Below, in pieces: positions 1-6,329 of a stretch of DNA of 6,337 nucleotides; within the stretch, counting starts at the first letter, position 1, and every line of letters starts with the position of its first letter. The stretch comes from Rhodobacterales bacterium UBA5972. Lineage in GTDB: Bacteria > Pseudomonadota > Alphaproteobacteria > Rhodobacterales > Rhodobacteraceae. Location of the stretch: assembly GCA_002430125.1 (NCBI GenBank), contig DJBQ01000170.1, positions 2,293 to 8,629 on the forward strand, read 5' to 3'. A program made the position numbers and the translations under genes. The notes below the pieces were generated by a model, which was not told the origin of the DNA, did not search any database, and worked only from the letters and a program-made list of their open reading frames with translations.

Positions 1-723
1 GCCCCTGCCATTTTGGCGGCGTTTCTGGCCTCGGTGGTTGAGGTGGTCGAGGCGTTTACCATTGTTCTGGCGGTTGGAACAACGCGCGGTTGGCGTCCGG
101 CGATTTTGGGCACTTTGGCAGCTTTGGCGGTTTTGGCGCTGATTGTGCTGATACTCGGGCCGGTACTGAATCGGGTTCCGATCCATCTGTTGCAAGTGTT
201 TGTCGGCGTTTTGCTGCTGTTGTTTGGTCTGGGCTGGCTGCGCAAAGCCGTTTTGCGGCATGCCGGGGTTTTGCCGATGCATGACGAGGACGCGGCTTAT
301 GCTGCGGAAACCGCGGCGCTGGGTAAAAGCGGCATCAATGACCCTTTGCAATGGATTGCCGGCATTGCGGCGTTTAAGGCGGTGCTGCTTGAAGGGTTGG
401 AAGTTGCGTTTATCGTGATCGCGGTTGGCGCCGGGCGGGGGTTGTTGCTGGAAGCCTCAATCGGCGCGTTGGTCGCGTGTTTGCTGGTGCTGGCCGTGGG
501 CTTGTTCGTGCATCGACCGCTGTCGAAAATCCCGGAAAACACGCTGAAATTCGGTGTCGGCGTGATGCTGTCAGCTTTCGGGGTCTTTTGGACAGGCGAG
601 GGGCTTGGGGCTGAATGGCCAGCGGGTGATCTGACCTTGTTGCCATTGGCCGGGGTGTTTTTGCTGGCTGGGCTTGTCGGGGCGCGACTTGCGCGATCAG
701 CCTATGAAAGGGCGGCGGTATGA
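1..723 (+). CDS. Integral membrane protein with duplicated ExxE repeat, COG4280-like (5' partial)
   Basis: The reading frame is open from the first base (Ala-Pro-Ala-Ile precede the TTG at 13), so the true start probably lies upstream and TTG13 is not a convincing start. About 240 residues are visible, with roughly seven hydrophobic segments. Counting from TTG13 as residue 1, residues 4-76 and 121-193 align with each other. Both contain a Glu-x-x-Glu pair (E10/E13 in VEVVE, E127/E130 in LEGLE), then an IV/IA-A-V-G-x-x-R-G stretch, then an L-(N/S)-(R/K)-(V/I)-P turn leading into a Gly-Val-rich helix. A charged loop (MHDEDAAYAAE) separates the halves, and one further helix closes the protein. 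Glu-x-x-Glu in the first helix of each half recalls FTR1 iron permeases (REGLE) and, more loosely, Gdt1/TMEM165 cation transporters. From memory the overall pattern matches uncharacterised COG4280 membrane proteins. Metal-ion transport is an inference from motif and topology. The stop overlaps the next start. Confidence 0.8.
   Translation, partial: APAILAAFLASVVEVVEAFTIVLAVGTTRGWRPAILGTLAALAVLALIVLILGPVLNRVPIHLLQVFVGVLLLLFGLGWLRKAVLRHAGVLPMHDEDAAYAAETAALGKSGINDPLQWIAGIAAFKAVLLEGLEVAFIVIAVGAGRGLLLEASIGALVACLLVLAVGLFVHRPLSKIPENTLKFGVGVMLSAFGVFWTGEGLGAEWPAGDLTLLPLAGVFLLAGLVGARLARSAYERAAV
720..723 (+). other. ATGA stop/start overlap (translational coupling)
   Basis: The TGA stop of the upstream membrane gene (721-723) overlaps the ATG of the 72-residue gene (720-722). 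Such a four-base overlap normally means one mRNA and re-initiation by the terminating ribosome. Confidence 0.85.
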
Positions 724-938
724 CGATCTTTTGGGACGTATTGAAAGAACTGTTCAAGATGTTTGTCGCCGATTTTCGCCTGACCTTGGCGACACTAAGC
801 GGCGTTCTGATCGTCGGGCTTTTGCTGCGGGGCGATCTGATTTCGCCTGGGATTGCCTCGGCGCTTTTGCTGGTTGTGTGCCTGATCGTGCTGTTTGAAG
901 CCGTGCTGCGCGAGGCCCGCCTGCGCCGGAAAAAATAG
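720..938 (+). CDS. Small two-helix membrane protein, unknown function
   Basis: This is a 72-residue protein with two hydrophobic segments at about residues 21-37 and 44-62. An amphipathic N-terminus (MTIFWDVLKELFKMF) precedes them, and a strongly basic tail (RLRRKK) follows, which predicts a cytoplasmic C-terminus by the positive-inside rule. I do not recognise the family. The ATG shares four bases (ATGA, 720-723) with the stop of the preceding membrane gene, and a purine-rich GAAAGGG lies a few bases upstream. Translation is therefore probably coupled and the two products made together. The overlap and the good hydrophobic pattern support a real gene despite its size. A role as accessory or stabilising subunit of the upstream putative transporter is inference. 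Confidence 0.72.
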   Translation: MTIFWDVLKELFKMFVADFRLTLATLSGVLIVGLLLRGDLISPGIASALLLVVCLIVLFEAVLREARLRRKK

Positions 939-1066
939 CGCAACAGGGCCGTACTTTACCAATCTGTAAGAACGCGGAGACGTGGCCACAAGGAGAGGGG
1001 CCTAATTTCCTTGCAAGTCCGCGACAGGATGCGGCGCAGGATATTACTCTGAAGGAGAGAACTTCG
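939..1066. other. Intergenic region upstream of the HtrA protease gene
   Basis: These 128 bp separate the small membrane protein gene from the protease gene and should hold the protease promoter or leader. I see no strong intrinsic terminator (no GC hairpin followed by a T run). I also see no convincing sigma-70, RpoH (CTTG plus spaced -10), RpoE or EcfG (GGAAC/CGTT) promoter pair. A short palindrome CTTGCAAG lies at 1010-1017. An AAGGA/TCCTT pair at about 990-1012 could form only a weak hairpin. Read-through from the upstream pair is therefore possible. Confidence 0.5.
1052..1057 (+). promoter_or_regulatory. Strong ribosome binding site of the protease gene
   Basis: AAGGAG sits nine bases before the ATG at 1067, close to the ideal Shine-Dalgarno match and spacing. 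It fixes this ATG as the start, which also gives a complete signal peptide. Confidence 0.85.
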
Positions 1067-2524
1067 ATGGCACTTCAAGCCAAATTTAACCCTAAAAAGA
1101 CGCTGAAAGCCTTTTTATTGGCTACCGCGATGGCCAGTTCGGGCCTGTATACGATCACCGCAACCCCGGCTTGGGCCTATGTCCCACCGGAAGGTTTTGC
1201 CGATTTGGTCGAGCAAGTCTCGCCAGCGGTGGTATATATCGAAGTCACATCGACCCAAAGCGGAACGATCACGCAAGACCCTTCTGCCTCGCCATTTGAC
1301 GAGTTTCTGAAGCGGTTCGACCAACCCGGCCAAAACGGCCAGAACGGCCAGCAGCCTGATCGCGAATCGCGCGGGCTTGGGTCTGGTTTTATCATTTCAA
1401 GTAACGGCGAGATCGTCACCAATCACCATGTGGTCGAAAATGCCACCAAGGTGACCATCAAGCTTCAGGACGGGCGCGAATTTGCGGCCAATGTCGTTGG
1501 GTCTGACAAAGCCACCGACGTGGCACTGTTGAAAATAGACAATGTCAAAGACCTGCCAGTGGTGCCGTTCGGCCCATCAGATTCGTTGCGCGTAGGTGAC
1601 GCAGTGGTTGCAGTTGGCAACCCGTTTGGCTTGGGTGGAACGGTGACTGCGGGGATCATATCGGCCTTGGGGCGCGATATTAATTTCGGCCCCTATGACA
1701 GCTATATCCAGACCGATGCTGCGATCAACCGGGGTAATTCCGGCGGACCTTTGTTCAACACCAAAGGCGAAGTGATCGGCATGAACTCGGCGATTTTCAG
1801 CCCCACGGGTGGGTCTGTTGGTATCGGGTTTTCGATCCCTGCCGATAAAGTACAGAATATCGTCGATCAGTTGCGCAGCACCGGCACGGTCAGCCGTGGA
1901 TGGCTGGGCGTTCAGATCCAGCAAATCACCCCGGATATTGCTGCGGCCATCGGCCTGGCAACACCAAAGGGTGCAATGGTTGCTGACGTGATGCCAGACA
2001 GCCCGGCAATGGCAGGCGGCGTTAAAAAGGGCGACGTTATCTTGGCGGTGAACGATTCTGACGTGACCAAGATGCATGACCTTCCGACGATCATCGCGGC
2101 CATTCCAGCGGATACCACGGTGACGCTGACGGTCTTGCGTGACGGTAAAACCATCGACCTTGATGTTAAGATCGGACGCCTGAGCCCGGAAAAAATGCAG
2201 CTGGCCAGCACGCAGGATCAGGGACCACAGGCCGCTGATTTGCTGGGTGTGACCGTGCAAACACTGACGCCGGATATCGCGCTGCAACTGGGCCTTAGTG
2301 ACACCGATACCGGCGTTGTCATCACTAGTGTCATGCCGAAAAGCCGTAACACCGACAAATTGTTGCCCGGTGATGTGATCCAGGAAGCGGCTGGTCAGGT
2401 TGTGACGACGCCGGCTGAGCTTGCAACAGTTCTCCAGCGCATGGGCAATAATCCTGCGGTTTTGCTGCGGATCAACCGGCGCGGCACGCCGCTTTATGTT
2501 GGTGCCGAGATTAACCCCTCGTAA
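1067..2524 (+). CDS. degP: Do/HtrA-family periplasmic serine endoprotease with two PDZ domains
   Basis: The gene encodes a 485-residue ATP-independent protease/chaperone that degrades misfolded envelope proteins in the periplasm. An N-terminal signal peptide (basic NPKKTLK, hydrophobic core, TPAWA) suggests cleavage after A37. The trypsin-like domain spans about residues 42-270 with an intact triad: His121 in TNHHVV, Asp151 in ATDVALLKI and Ser225 in GNSGGP. PDZ1 covers about 275-372 (starting RGWLGVQIQ) and PDZ2 about 391-480 (starting DLLGVTVQT, with LLPGDVI). The LA loop (about 62-100) is short and carries a Gly-Gln-Asn repeat, more like DegQ/MucD than the long loop of E. coli DegP, so the exact name DegP/DegQ/MucD is uncertain while the family is not. 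Length and domain order are normal for the family. A strong ribosome site precedes it and hairpins follow. The neighbouring mprF gives an envelope-stress context, but a terminator lies between them. Confidence 0.97.
   Translation: MALQAKFNPKKTLKAFLLATAMASSGLYTITATPAWAYVPPEGFADLVEQVSPAVVYIEVTSTQSGTITQDPSASPFDEFLKRFDQPGQNGQNGQQPDRESRGLGSGFIISSNGEIVTNHHVVENATKVTIKLQDGREFAANVVGSDKATDVALLKIDNVKDLPVVPFGPSDSLRVGDAVVAVGNPFGLGGTVTAGIISALGRDINFGPYDSYIQTDAAINRGNSGGPLFNTKGEVIGMNSAIFSPTGGSVGIGFSIPADKVQNIVDQLRSTGTVSRGWLGVQIQQITPDIAAAIGLATPKGAMVADVMPDSPAMAGGVKKGDVILAVNDSDVTKMHDLPTIIAAIPADTTVTLTVLRDGKTIDLDVKIGRLSPEKMQLASTQDQGPQAADLLGVTVQTLTPDIALQLGLSDTDTGVVITSVMPKSRNTDKLLPGDVIQEAAGQVVTTPAELATVLQRMGNNPAVLLRINRRGTPLYVGAEINPS
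1327..1353 (+). repeat. Three tandem 9-bp units inside the protease gene
   Basis: CGGCCAAAA, CGGCCAGAA and CGGCCAGCA follow one another without gaps. In frame they encode Gly-Gln-Asn, Gly-Gln-Asn, Gly-Gln-Gln (residues 88-96) in the flexible LA-loop region before the protease core. The unit is a multiple of three, so gain or loss of copies would change loop length without a frameshift. Confidence 0.8.
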
Positions 2525-2547
2525 CTTTCCCCTCCTTACGAGGTTAA
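2511..2547 (+). other. Hairpin enclosing the protease stop codon
   Basis: CCTCGTAA (2517-2524, ending in the TAA stop) is perfectly complementary to TTACGAGG (2536-2543) across an 11-base pyrimidine-rich loop. TTAA at 2511-2514 and 2544-2547 extends the stem past a two-base CC bulge. It is followed by A residues rather than T, so it is not itself a terminator. It may protect the 3' end or affect termination or release. The inverted repeat is directly visible; its function is inference. Confidence 0.6.
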
Positions 2548-2585
2548 AAACACCGGTTGCAGGGTTGCATCCGGTGTTTCCTTTT
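2546..2585 (+). terminator. Rho-independent terminator after the protease gene
   Basis: AAACACCGG (2548-2556) pairs perfectly with CCGGTGTTT (2571-2579). Inside the loop, TGCA (2558-2561) can pair with TGCA (2566-2569), leaving a GGGT tip. The stem is flanked by A residues on the left and a T-rich TTTCCTTTT tail on the right (2577-2585), so it may also work for the opposite strand. It separates the protease gene from mprF. Confidence 0.85.
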
Positions 2586-2652
2586 GTATTCCCTACTATA
2601 TTCGATGTATTGCGGTTTTGGTTTATGCGCCAATAAGTAAGGAAGGCATTTA
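2586..2652 (+). promoter_or_regulatory. Probable mprF promoter/leader region
   Basis: This AT-richer stretch lies between the terminator and the mprF start, so it should hold the mprF promoter. TACTATATT (2594-2602) and TGTATT (2606-2611) are possible -10 elements. The only -35 candidate I see at a suitable distance, TTGTAT (2584-2589), is poor. The exact promoter cannot be assigned by eye. Confidence 0.3.
2641..2646 (+). promoter_or_regulatory. Ribosome binding site of mprF
   Basis: GGAAGG (within AAGGAAGG) lies six bases before the ATG at 2653, supporting that start. Confidence 0.7.
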
Positions 2653-5268
2653 ATGCCCGAAGATACGGGTCAAACCGGCTTGCAAAACGGCAGAGTCGTT
2701 GCGTTTCTCAAAACGATTGGCCCTGTGCTTTTGGTCTTTGCCTTGTTTGCGGCAGGCACATACGCGCTTTACCGGTTGTTGGAGCCGGTAAATATCCGCG
2801 ATGTCTTTGAACAGGCACGATCCGTGCCGACGCAGCACTTGGTTGCAGCCTTTGCCGCGACCTTTGCCGGGTATCTGGCCTTGATCGGTTACGACTGGTC
2901 GGCGCTGAAATATCTGGGGCGAAAAATTCCGTTGCCGGTGATTATGGTTGGCGGGTTTCTGGGGTATTCTTTTGGCAATACAATCGGTGTCAGCGCGATT
3001 TCCGGCGGGGCGGTGCGGTTCAGGATATATTCGGCCTTCGGGCTGAACGCGTTCGAGATCGCGGCGATTTCAACTTTTGTGTCGCTGGCTTTTGGGATTG
3101 GCATTGTGATAATCGGGCTGACAGCCCTTGCACTGCATCCCTATGCGCTTGGCGAGATGATTTCGTGGCCGCCGGGGGAAATTCGGCTTCTGGCAGCGGG
3201 GACGGCGATTTTATCGGTGGGGGTGATGACGTGGCTGTCGGTGACCGGAAAGTCGTTAAAGATTCGCAGTTTTGAAATCCCGGCGCCGTCGGTAGGAATT
3301 TTGTTCGGGCAGTTGTTGTTCACGCTGGCCGACACATCGATGGCAGCACTGACGCTTTATGTGCTGATGCCGGATAGTGCGCCGGATTTCATCACGTTTC
3401 TGGCGATATTCGCCGCAGCTTCAATGCTGGGCGTTCTCAGCCATGTGCCCGGTGGGGTCGGGGTGTTTGAGACGATCATCATCGCTACATTGCCAGCAGG
3501 GGTGCCCGTTGAACATGCAGCGGCGGCGTTGCTGCTGTACCGGATCATTTTCTATCTGGTGCCGTTTGCTCTGGCGATGGTGTTTGTGGCGCTGAACGAA
3601 GCGCGTTTGGCCAGTGGGCTGGCGGCGCGGTTCATGGGCGACGTGTCCGAACAGATGCTGCCGGTGATGCGGGCGATCAGTTCGATCGCGCCTGCAGTCG
3701 CCGGGACGGCCAGTTTGGGGCTGGGCATCTGGATGCTGCTGATGGCGGTGCTGCCTGCGGCGCGACCTTCGGAGATCGACCCCGGAGATGTTCTGATTGC
3801 GGTGGTACTGGAGGGTGGGGCCTTGCTGTTGGCCGCCTTGGGAACGATTGTGATCCTGTTGGCGCTGGGCTTGTTTCGCCGGATTTCCGGCGCGTTCTGG
3901 CTGACATTGGCGGCGTTTGGCGCGGGGATTGTCGCCTCGATTCTGAATGAGGTGGACACCGATACTGCGCTGGTGCTGGCGGTGGCGATTATGGTTTTGC
4001 TGCCGCTGAAGCGCGAATTTTACAGGTCAGCGAAACTGACCCACAACGTCCTGAGCCCCGAATGGTTCGCGCTGGTTTCCGGCATCGCACTCTGTGCTGC
4101 TGCCCTGCTGATCCTTACCCATGAGGCCACGCCCTATTCCAACGGCTTGTGGATTACGTTTTCCGCTGACGCCCTGACGCCACGTGCCCTTAGAGCGGGG
4201 CTTCTGGCCAGTGCGGTGATGATGTTTTTCCTGATTTTGCTGGCACTGCGGCCCGCCCGTCTGAAGGGCGCGGAACCCACTGTTGACGTGATGGCTCTGG
4301 CCGCTGAAGTCATCAAGACCGGTTCCAACCCGTCGGCCAATCTGGCGCTGACCGGCGACAAGTCCCTGTTCTTTTCCGACCGCAAGGACGCGTTCATCAT
4401 GTATGCGGAGCAAGGAAAATCCTGGGTGGTGCTTGGCGATCCGGTGGGACCGGCAACGTCGGTGCGAGATCTGGCATGGGCGTTTGGTGACGCTGCTTAT
4501 GCGGCCAATGCGCGGCCGGTGTTTTACGAGGTCAGCGAAAAATACTTGTCGCTTTGGGTCGAAATGGGCCTGACCCTGCAGAAGATCGGCGAAGAGGCCG
4601 TGATCAATCTGCCGGCGTTTTCGCTGGCGGGTGGGCGGTTCAAGAACCTGCGTTCGGTCCAAAACAAAAGCCTGAAACAGGGTCAGCGGCTTGAAGTTCT
4701 GCATCCACCGCACAGTGCTGCGTTGCTCGAGGATCTGAAACGGGTTTCGGATGCGTGGCTGGGGTTGAAGAACACTCAGGAAAAACGGTTCTCGGTCGGG
4801 CGTTTCAACGAAGAATATCTGCAACGCTTTCCACTTGCGCTGGTACGCCGCGACGGCCGGATCATCGCCTTTGCCAACCTGCTGCAAGCGCCCACCGAAA
4901 AATCCGCCAGCATTGATCTGATGCGTTATGTCCCTGCCGAGGGCGATGGCATCATGGATTTTTTGTTTGTTGAACTGATTCTGTATTGGCGCGACGCAGG
5001 GTATAAAACCTTCAGTCTGGGCATGGCGCCGCTGTCCGGGATCACTGCCAAGCATGGCTCGCGGCTCTGGAGTCGCTTTGGAGCGCTATTGTTCCGGCAT
5101 GGCGGTGCTTTTTACAATTTTGAAGGTTTGCGGGCGTTCAAGCAGAAATTTGCCCCGGAATGGAAACCGCGGTTTATCGCGGTGCCGGGGAACCTGTTGC
5201 CATTGCCTGCGCTGAAAGATGTGGCGCTATTGATTGCCGGGGGCACCAAAGGGCTGATTTCGAAATAG
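2653..5268 (+). CDS. mprF: Bifunctional aminoacyl-phosphatidylglycerol synthase/flippase MprF (LpiA-like)
   Basis: This 871-residue inner-membrane protein has the full two-domain layout. The C-terminal half transfers an amino acid, usually lysine, from aminoacyl-tRNA to phosphatidylglycerol; the N-terminal half flips the product outward, lowering negative surface charge. Residues about 20-530 contain some 14 hydrophobic helices, with flippase signatures SAISGGAVRFR (114-124) and HVPGGVGVFE (264-273). The cytoplasmic GNAT-like synthase domain (DUF2156, about 545-865) shows LGDPVG (594-599), DLMRY (755-759; this D-x-x-R is, as I recall, essential in characterised homologues), SLGMAPLSG (788-796) and YNFEGLRAFKQKF (821-833). 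Length matches the family (about 840-880). In Rhizobium the orthologue LpiA is acid-inducible and is followed by the acvB/atvA hydrolase gene; here no such partner follows and the next gene is convergent. Lysine versus alanine specificity cannot be read from sequence by eye. Confidence 0.96.
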   Translation: MPEDTGQTGLQNGRVVAFLKTIGPVLLVFALFAAGTYALYRLLEPVNIRDVFEQARSVPTQHLVAAFAATFAGYLALIGYDWSALKYLGRKIPLPVIMVGGFLGYSFGNTIGVSAISGGAVRFRIYSAFGLNAFEIAAISTFVSLAFGIGIVIIGLTALALHPYALGEMISWPPGEIRLLAAGTAILSVGVMTWLSVTGKSLKIRSFEIPAPSVGILFGQLLFTLADTSMAALTLYVLMPDSAPDFITFLAIFAAASMLGVLSHVPGGVGVFETIIIATLPAGVPVEHAAAALLLYRIIFYLVPFALAMVFVALNEARLASGLAARFMGDVSEQMLPVMRAISSIAPAVAGTASLGLGIWMLLMAVLPAARPSEIDPGDVLIAVVLEGGALLLAALGTIVILLALGLFRRISGAFWLTLAAFGAGIVASILNEVDTDTALVLAVAIMVLLPLKREFYRSAKLTHNVLSPEWFALVSGIALCAAALLILTHEATPYSNGLWITFSADALTPRALRAGLLASAVMMFFLILLALRPARLKGAEPTVDVMALAAEVIKTGSNPSANLALTGDKSLFFSDRKDAFIMYAEQGKSWVVLGDPVGPATSVRDLAWAFGDAAYAANARPVFYEVSEKYLSLWVEMGLTLQKIGEEAVINLPAFSLAGGRFKNLRSVQNKSLKQGQRLEVLHPPHSAALLEDLKRVSDAWLGLKNTQEKRFSVGRFNEEYLQRFPLALVRRDGRIIAFANLLQAPTEKSASIDLMRYVPAEGDGIMDFLFVELILYWRDAGYKTFSLGMAPLSGITAKHGSRLWSRFGALLFRHGGAFYNFEGLRAFKQKFAPEWKPRFIAVPGNLLPLPALKDVALLIAGGTKGLISK

Positions 5269-5285
5269 GCGTGGATATTTCCCCG

Positions 5286-5297
5286 TTTGCCGGCAAA
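5286..5297. repeat. Perfect 12-bp palindrome between convergent genes
   Basis: TTTGCCGGCAAA lies in the 32-bp gap between the mprF stop and the stop of the convergent gene. As RNA it could form only a four-pair stem with a CCGG loop and has no good T tract on either side, so it is at best a weak bidirectional terminator. No better terminator is visible for either gene. Confidence 0.35.
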
Positions 5298-5300
5298 TCG

Positions 5301-6278
5301 CTATAGCCCGGCGTCTTGCCCATAGCCTTCGGCGATAGCGCGCATCGTGATGTGATGTGCCGTTGCAAGGTCTTGCGCGGCAACGCCAAGTGAGCGGTAA
5401 AGCGTGATCTCGTCCTGTGCTGTGCGTCCGGCCAGATCACCGGCAAGCACTGTGCCGATTTCGCCTTTCAGATGCGCGCTGGTAAGGCTCCCCTCGCGGA
5501 TCATATCGACGATCTCGCCCGCTTGGGCCAATGTTGAGGGCATATAATCCACCCAGATCGAGGCGCGTTTGACCACAGTATCGTCAATCTCGCGCATCGT
5601 TGGGATAGAGGAACCGATGATGTTCAGATGCGTGCCTTGGGTGATCCAGTCGCCAAAAAGAATCGGCGTGGGCGAGGCTGTGGTTGTACAGACGATGTCA
5701 GCATCCTGAACCGCGGTCTTGATATCGGTGCCTGAGGTGATCGCCAACGCGGGGTATTTCAGCGCTGCCTTTTCGGCAAAGTCTTTGGCCCGCCCGGCCG
5801 AGCGACCGGCCACGTAAAGTCGGGTGATCGGGCGTACGGCGCAAATCGCGTCCAAATGGTGATCGGCTTGTTCGCCGTTGCCGATGATCACAAGGCTGGC
5901 GGCATCAGGTCGTGCCAAGATGCGGGTGGCCACACCACTGGCGGCAGCCGTGCGGATCGCGGTCAAAAGGGACGCATCCATCATGGCAATCGCGCCACCG
6001 GTTTCGGCCTCGAACAGCACCATAGCGCCGCGATGCGACGACAGACCACGTGCTGGATTGCCGGGAAACAGGCTGACCAGTTTGACGCCAAAACAGGGCG
6101 GATCACCGATAGCGCCGGGCATAATGCCCATGCGGTTGTCGCCACCGACCGGGATCATATTGCGCAGTGGCAGGGTGGCCTGGCCTGCAGACACGCCGAT
6201 CATGGCGCGGGCAACAACCTCGATCGCCTCGGTCATTGGCAGCAAGGTTGCGACATCAGTCTGGCTGAGAATTTTCAT
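5301..6278 (-). CDS. Ornithine cyclodeaminase/mu-crystallin family NAD(P)-dependent enzyme
   Basis: The protein has 325 residues, normal for this family of NAD(P)-dependent cyclodeaminases, alanine dehydrogenases and ketimine reductases. Family features are Arg39 (LPLRN), Lys66 in GVKLVSLFPGN, and Arg109 in TAIRTAAASGVAT, which match substrate-binding residues of Pseudomonas ornithine cyclodeaminase by position. A Rossmann nucleotide site GNGEQA lies at 133-138, then GSSIPTMREID at 222-232 and WVDYMPSTLAQAGE at 242-255. Ornithine cyclodeaminase has a catalytic Asp in GGDCPGK; here that position is Ser224, and the segment reads more like mu-crystallin (GASRPDWRELD). An imine/ketimine reductase or amino-acid dehydrogenase is therefore more likely than true ornithine cyclodeaminase (inference; alignments recalled, not computed). 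The product is cytoplasmic. The ATG has GGAG seven bases upstream and a repeat-rich leader that may be an operator. The gene is convergent with mprF. Confidence 0.9.
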   Translation of the reverse strand: MKILSQTDVATLLPMTEAIEVVARAMIGVSAGQATLPLRNMIPVGGDNRMGIMPGAIGDPPCFGVKLVSLFPGNPARGLSSHRGAMVLFEAETGGAIAMMDASLLTAIRTAAASGVATRILARPDAASLVIIGNGEQADHHLDAICAVRPITRLYVAGRSAGRAKDFAEKAALKYPALAITSGTDIKTAVQDADIVCTTTASPTPILFGDWITQGTHLNIIGSSIPTMREIDDTVVKRASIWVDYMPSTLAQAGEIVDMIREGSLTSAHLKGEIGTVLAGDLAGRTAQDEITLYRSLGVAAQDLATAHHITMRAIAEGYGQDAGL

Positions 6279-6285
6279 GCGTCGG

Positions 6286-6289
6286 CTCC
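6286..6289 (-). promoter_or_regulatory. Ribosome binding site of the cyclodeaminase-family gene
   Basis: On the minus strand GGAG stands seven bases before the ATG at 6278, which supports this start; the protein also begins at the usual family N-terminus. Confidence 0.65.
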
Positions 6290-6312
6290 GTGCAGTTTTC
6301 TGTGCAGTTTTC
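6290..6312 (-). repeat. Two 11-bp direct repeats upstream of the cyclodeaminase-family gene
   Basis: GTGCAGTTTTC occurs at 6290-6300 and again at 6302-6312 (minus strand GAAAACTGCAC), perfect copies with a 12-bp period, about one helical turn. They lie 12-34 bp before the ATG, next to the ribosome site, where a bound regulator could block transcription or initiation. A third GTGCA core occurs inverted at 6321-6325. Confidence 0.7.
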
Positions 6313-6329
6313 GCAAATATTGCACGAAA
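6309..6329. promoter_or_regulatory. Interrupted palindrome, possible operator
   Basis: TTTCG (6309-6313) and CGAAA (6325-6329) form a dyad around 11 AT-rich bases, which contain part of a second small dyad, GCAA-ATA-TTGC (6313-6323). Its placement directly behind the direct repeats and upstream of the minus-strand gene suggests a regulator site overlapping the promoter. The regulator itself is not in the window. Confidence 0.35.

Noticed and set aside
410..943. 177-codon open frame on the minus strand across the two left-hand membrane genes
   Set aside because: Its translation is Arg/Ser/Pro-rich low-complexity sequence typical of shadow frames, and the plus-strand genes show clear membrane patterns and an ATGA junction.
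1010..1045. CTTG plus a downstream GATATT as a heat-shock-type promoter for the protease gene
   Set aside because: The spacing is far too long for an RpoH or sigma-70 promoter and the -10 match is weak.
1577..2287. 236-codon open frame on the minus strand inside the protease gene
   Set aside because: It is antisense to the well-conserved Ser site and PDZ region, with no ribosome site or recognisable domain; the protease frame explains the sequence.
2511..2525. TTAA-N7-TAAC resembling a CtrA site
   Set aside because: The second half-site is imperfect, it sits at the end of a coding region, and the bases are better explained by the stop-codon hairpin.
4027..5055. Long open frame of 342 codons on the minus strand inside mprF
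   Set aside because: It lies opposite the conserved synthase domain of mprF. Its translation is rich in Gln, Arg and His with no recognisable motif or hydrophobic pattern, as expected from an antisense shadow in G+C-rich DNA.
5257..5266. 10-bp palindrome ATTTCGAAAT at the end of mprF
   Set aside because: It is short, AT-rich and lies in the last codons; without a GC stem or T tract it is not a terminator and is probably chance.
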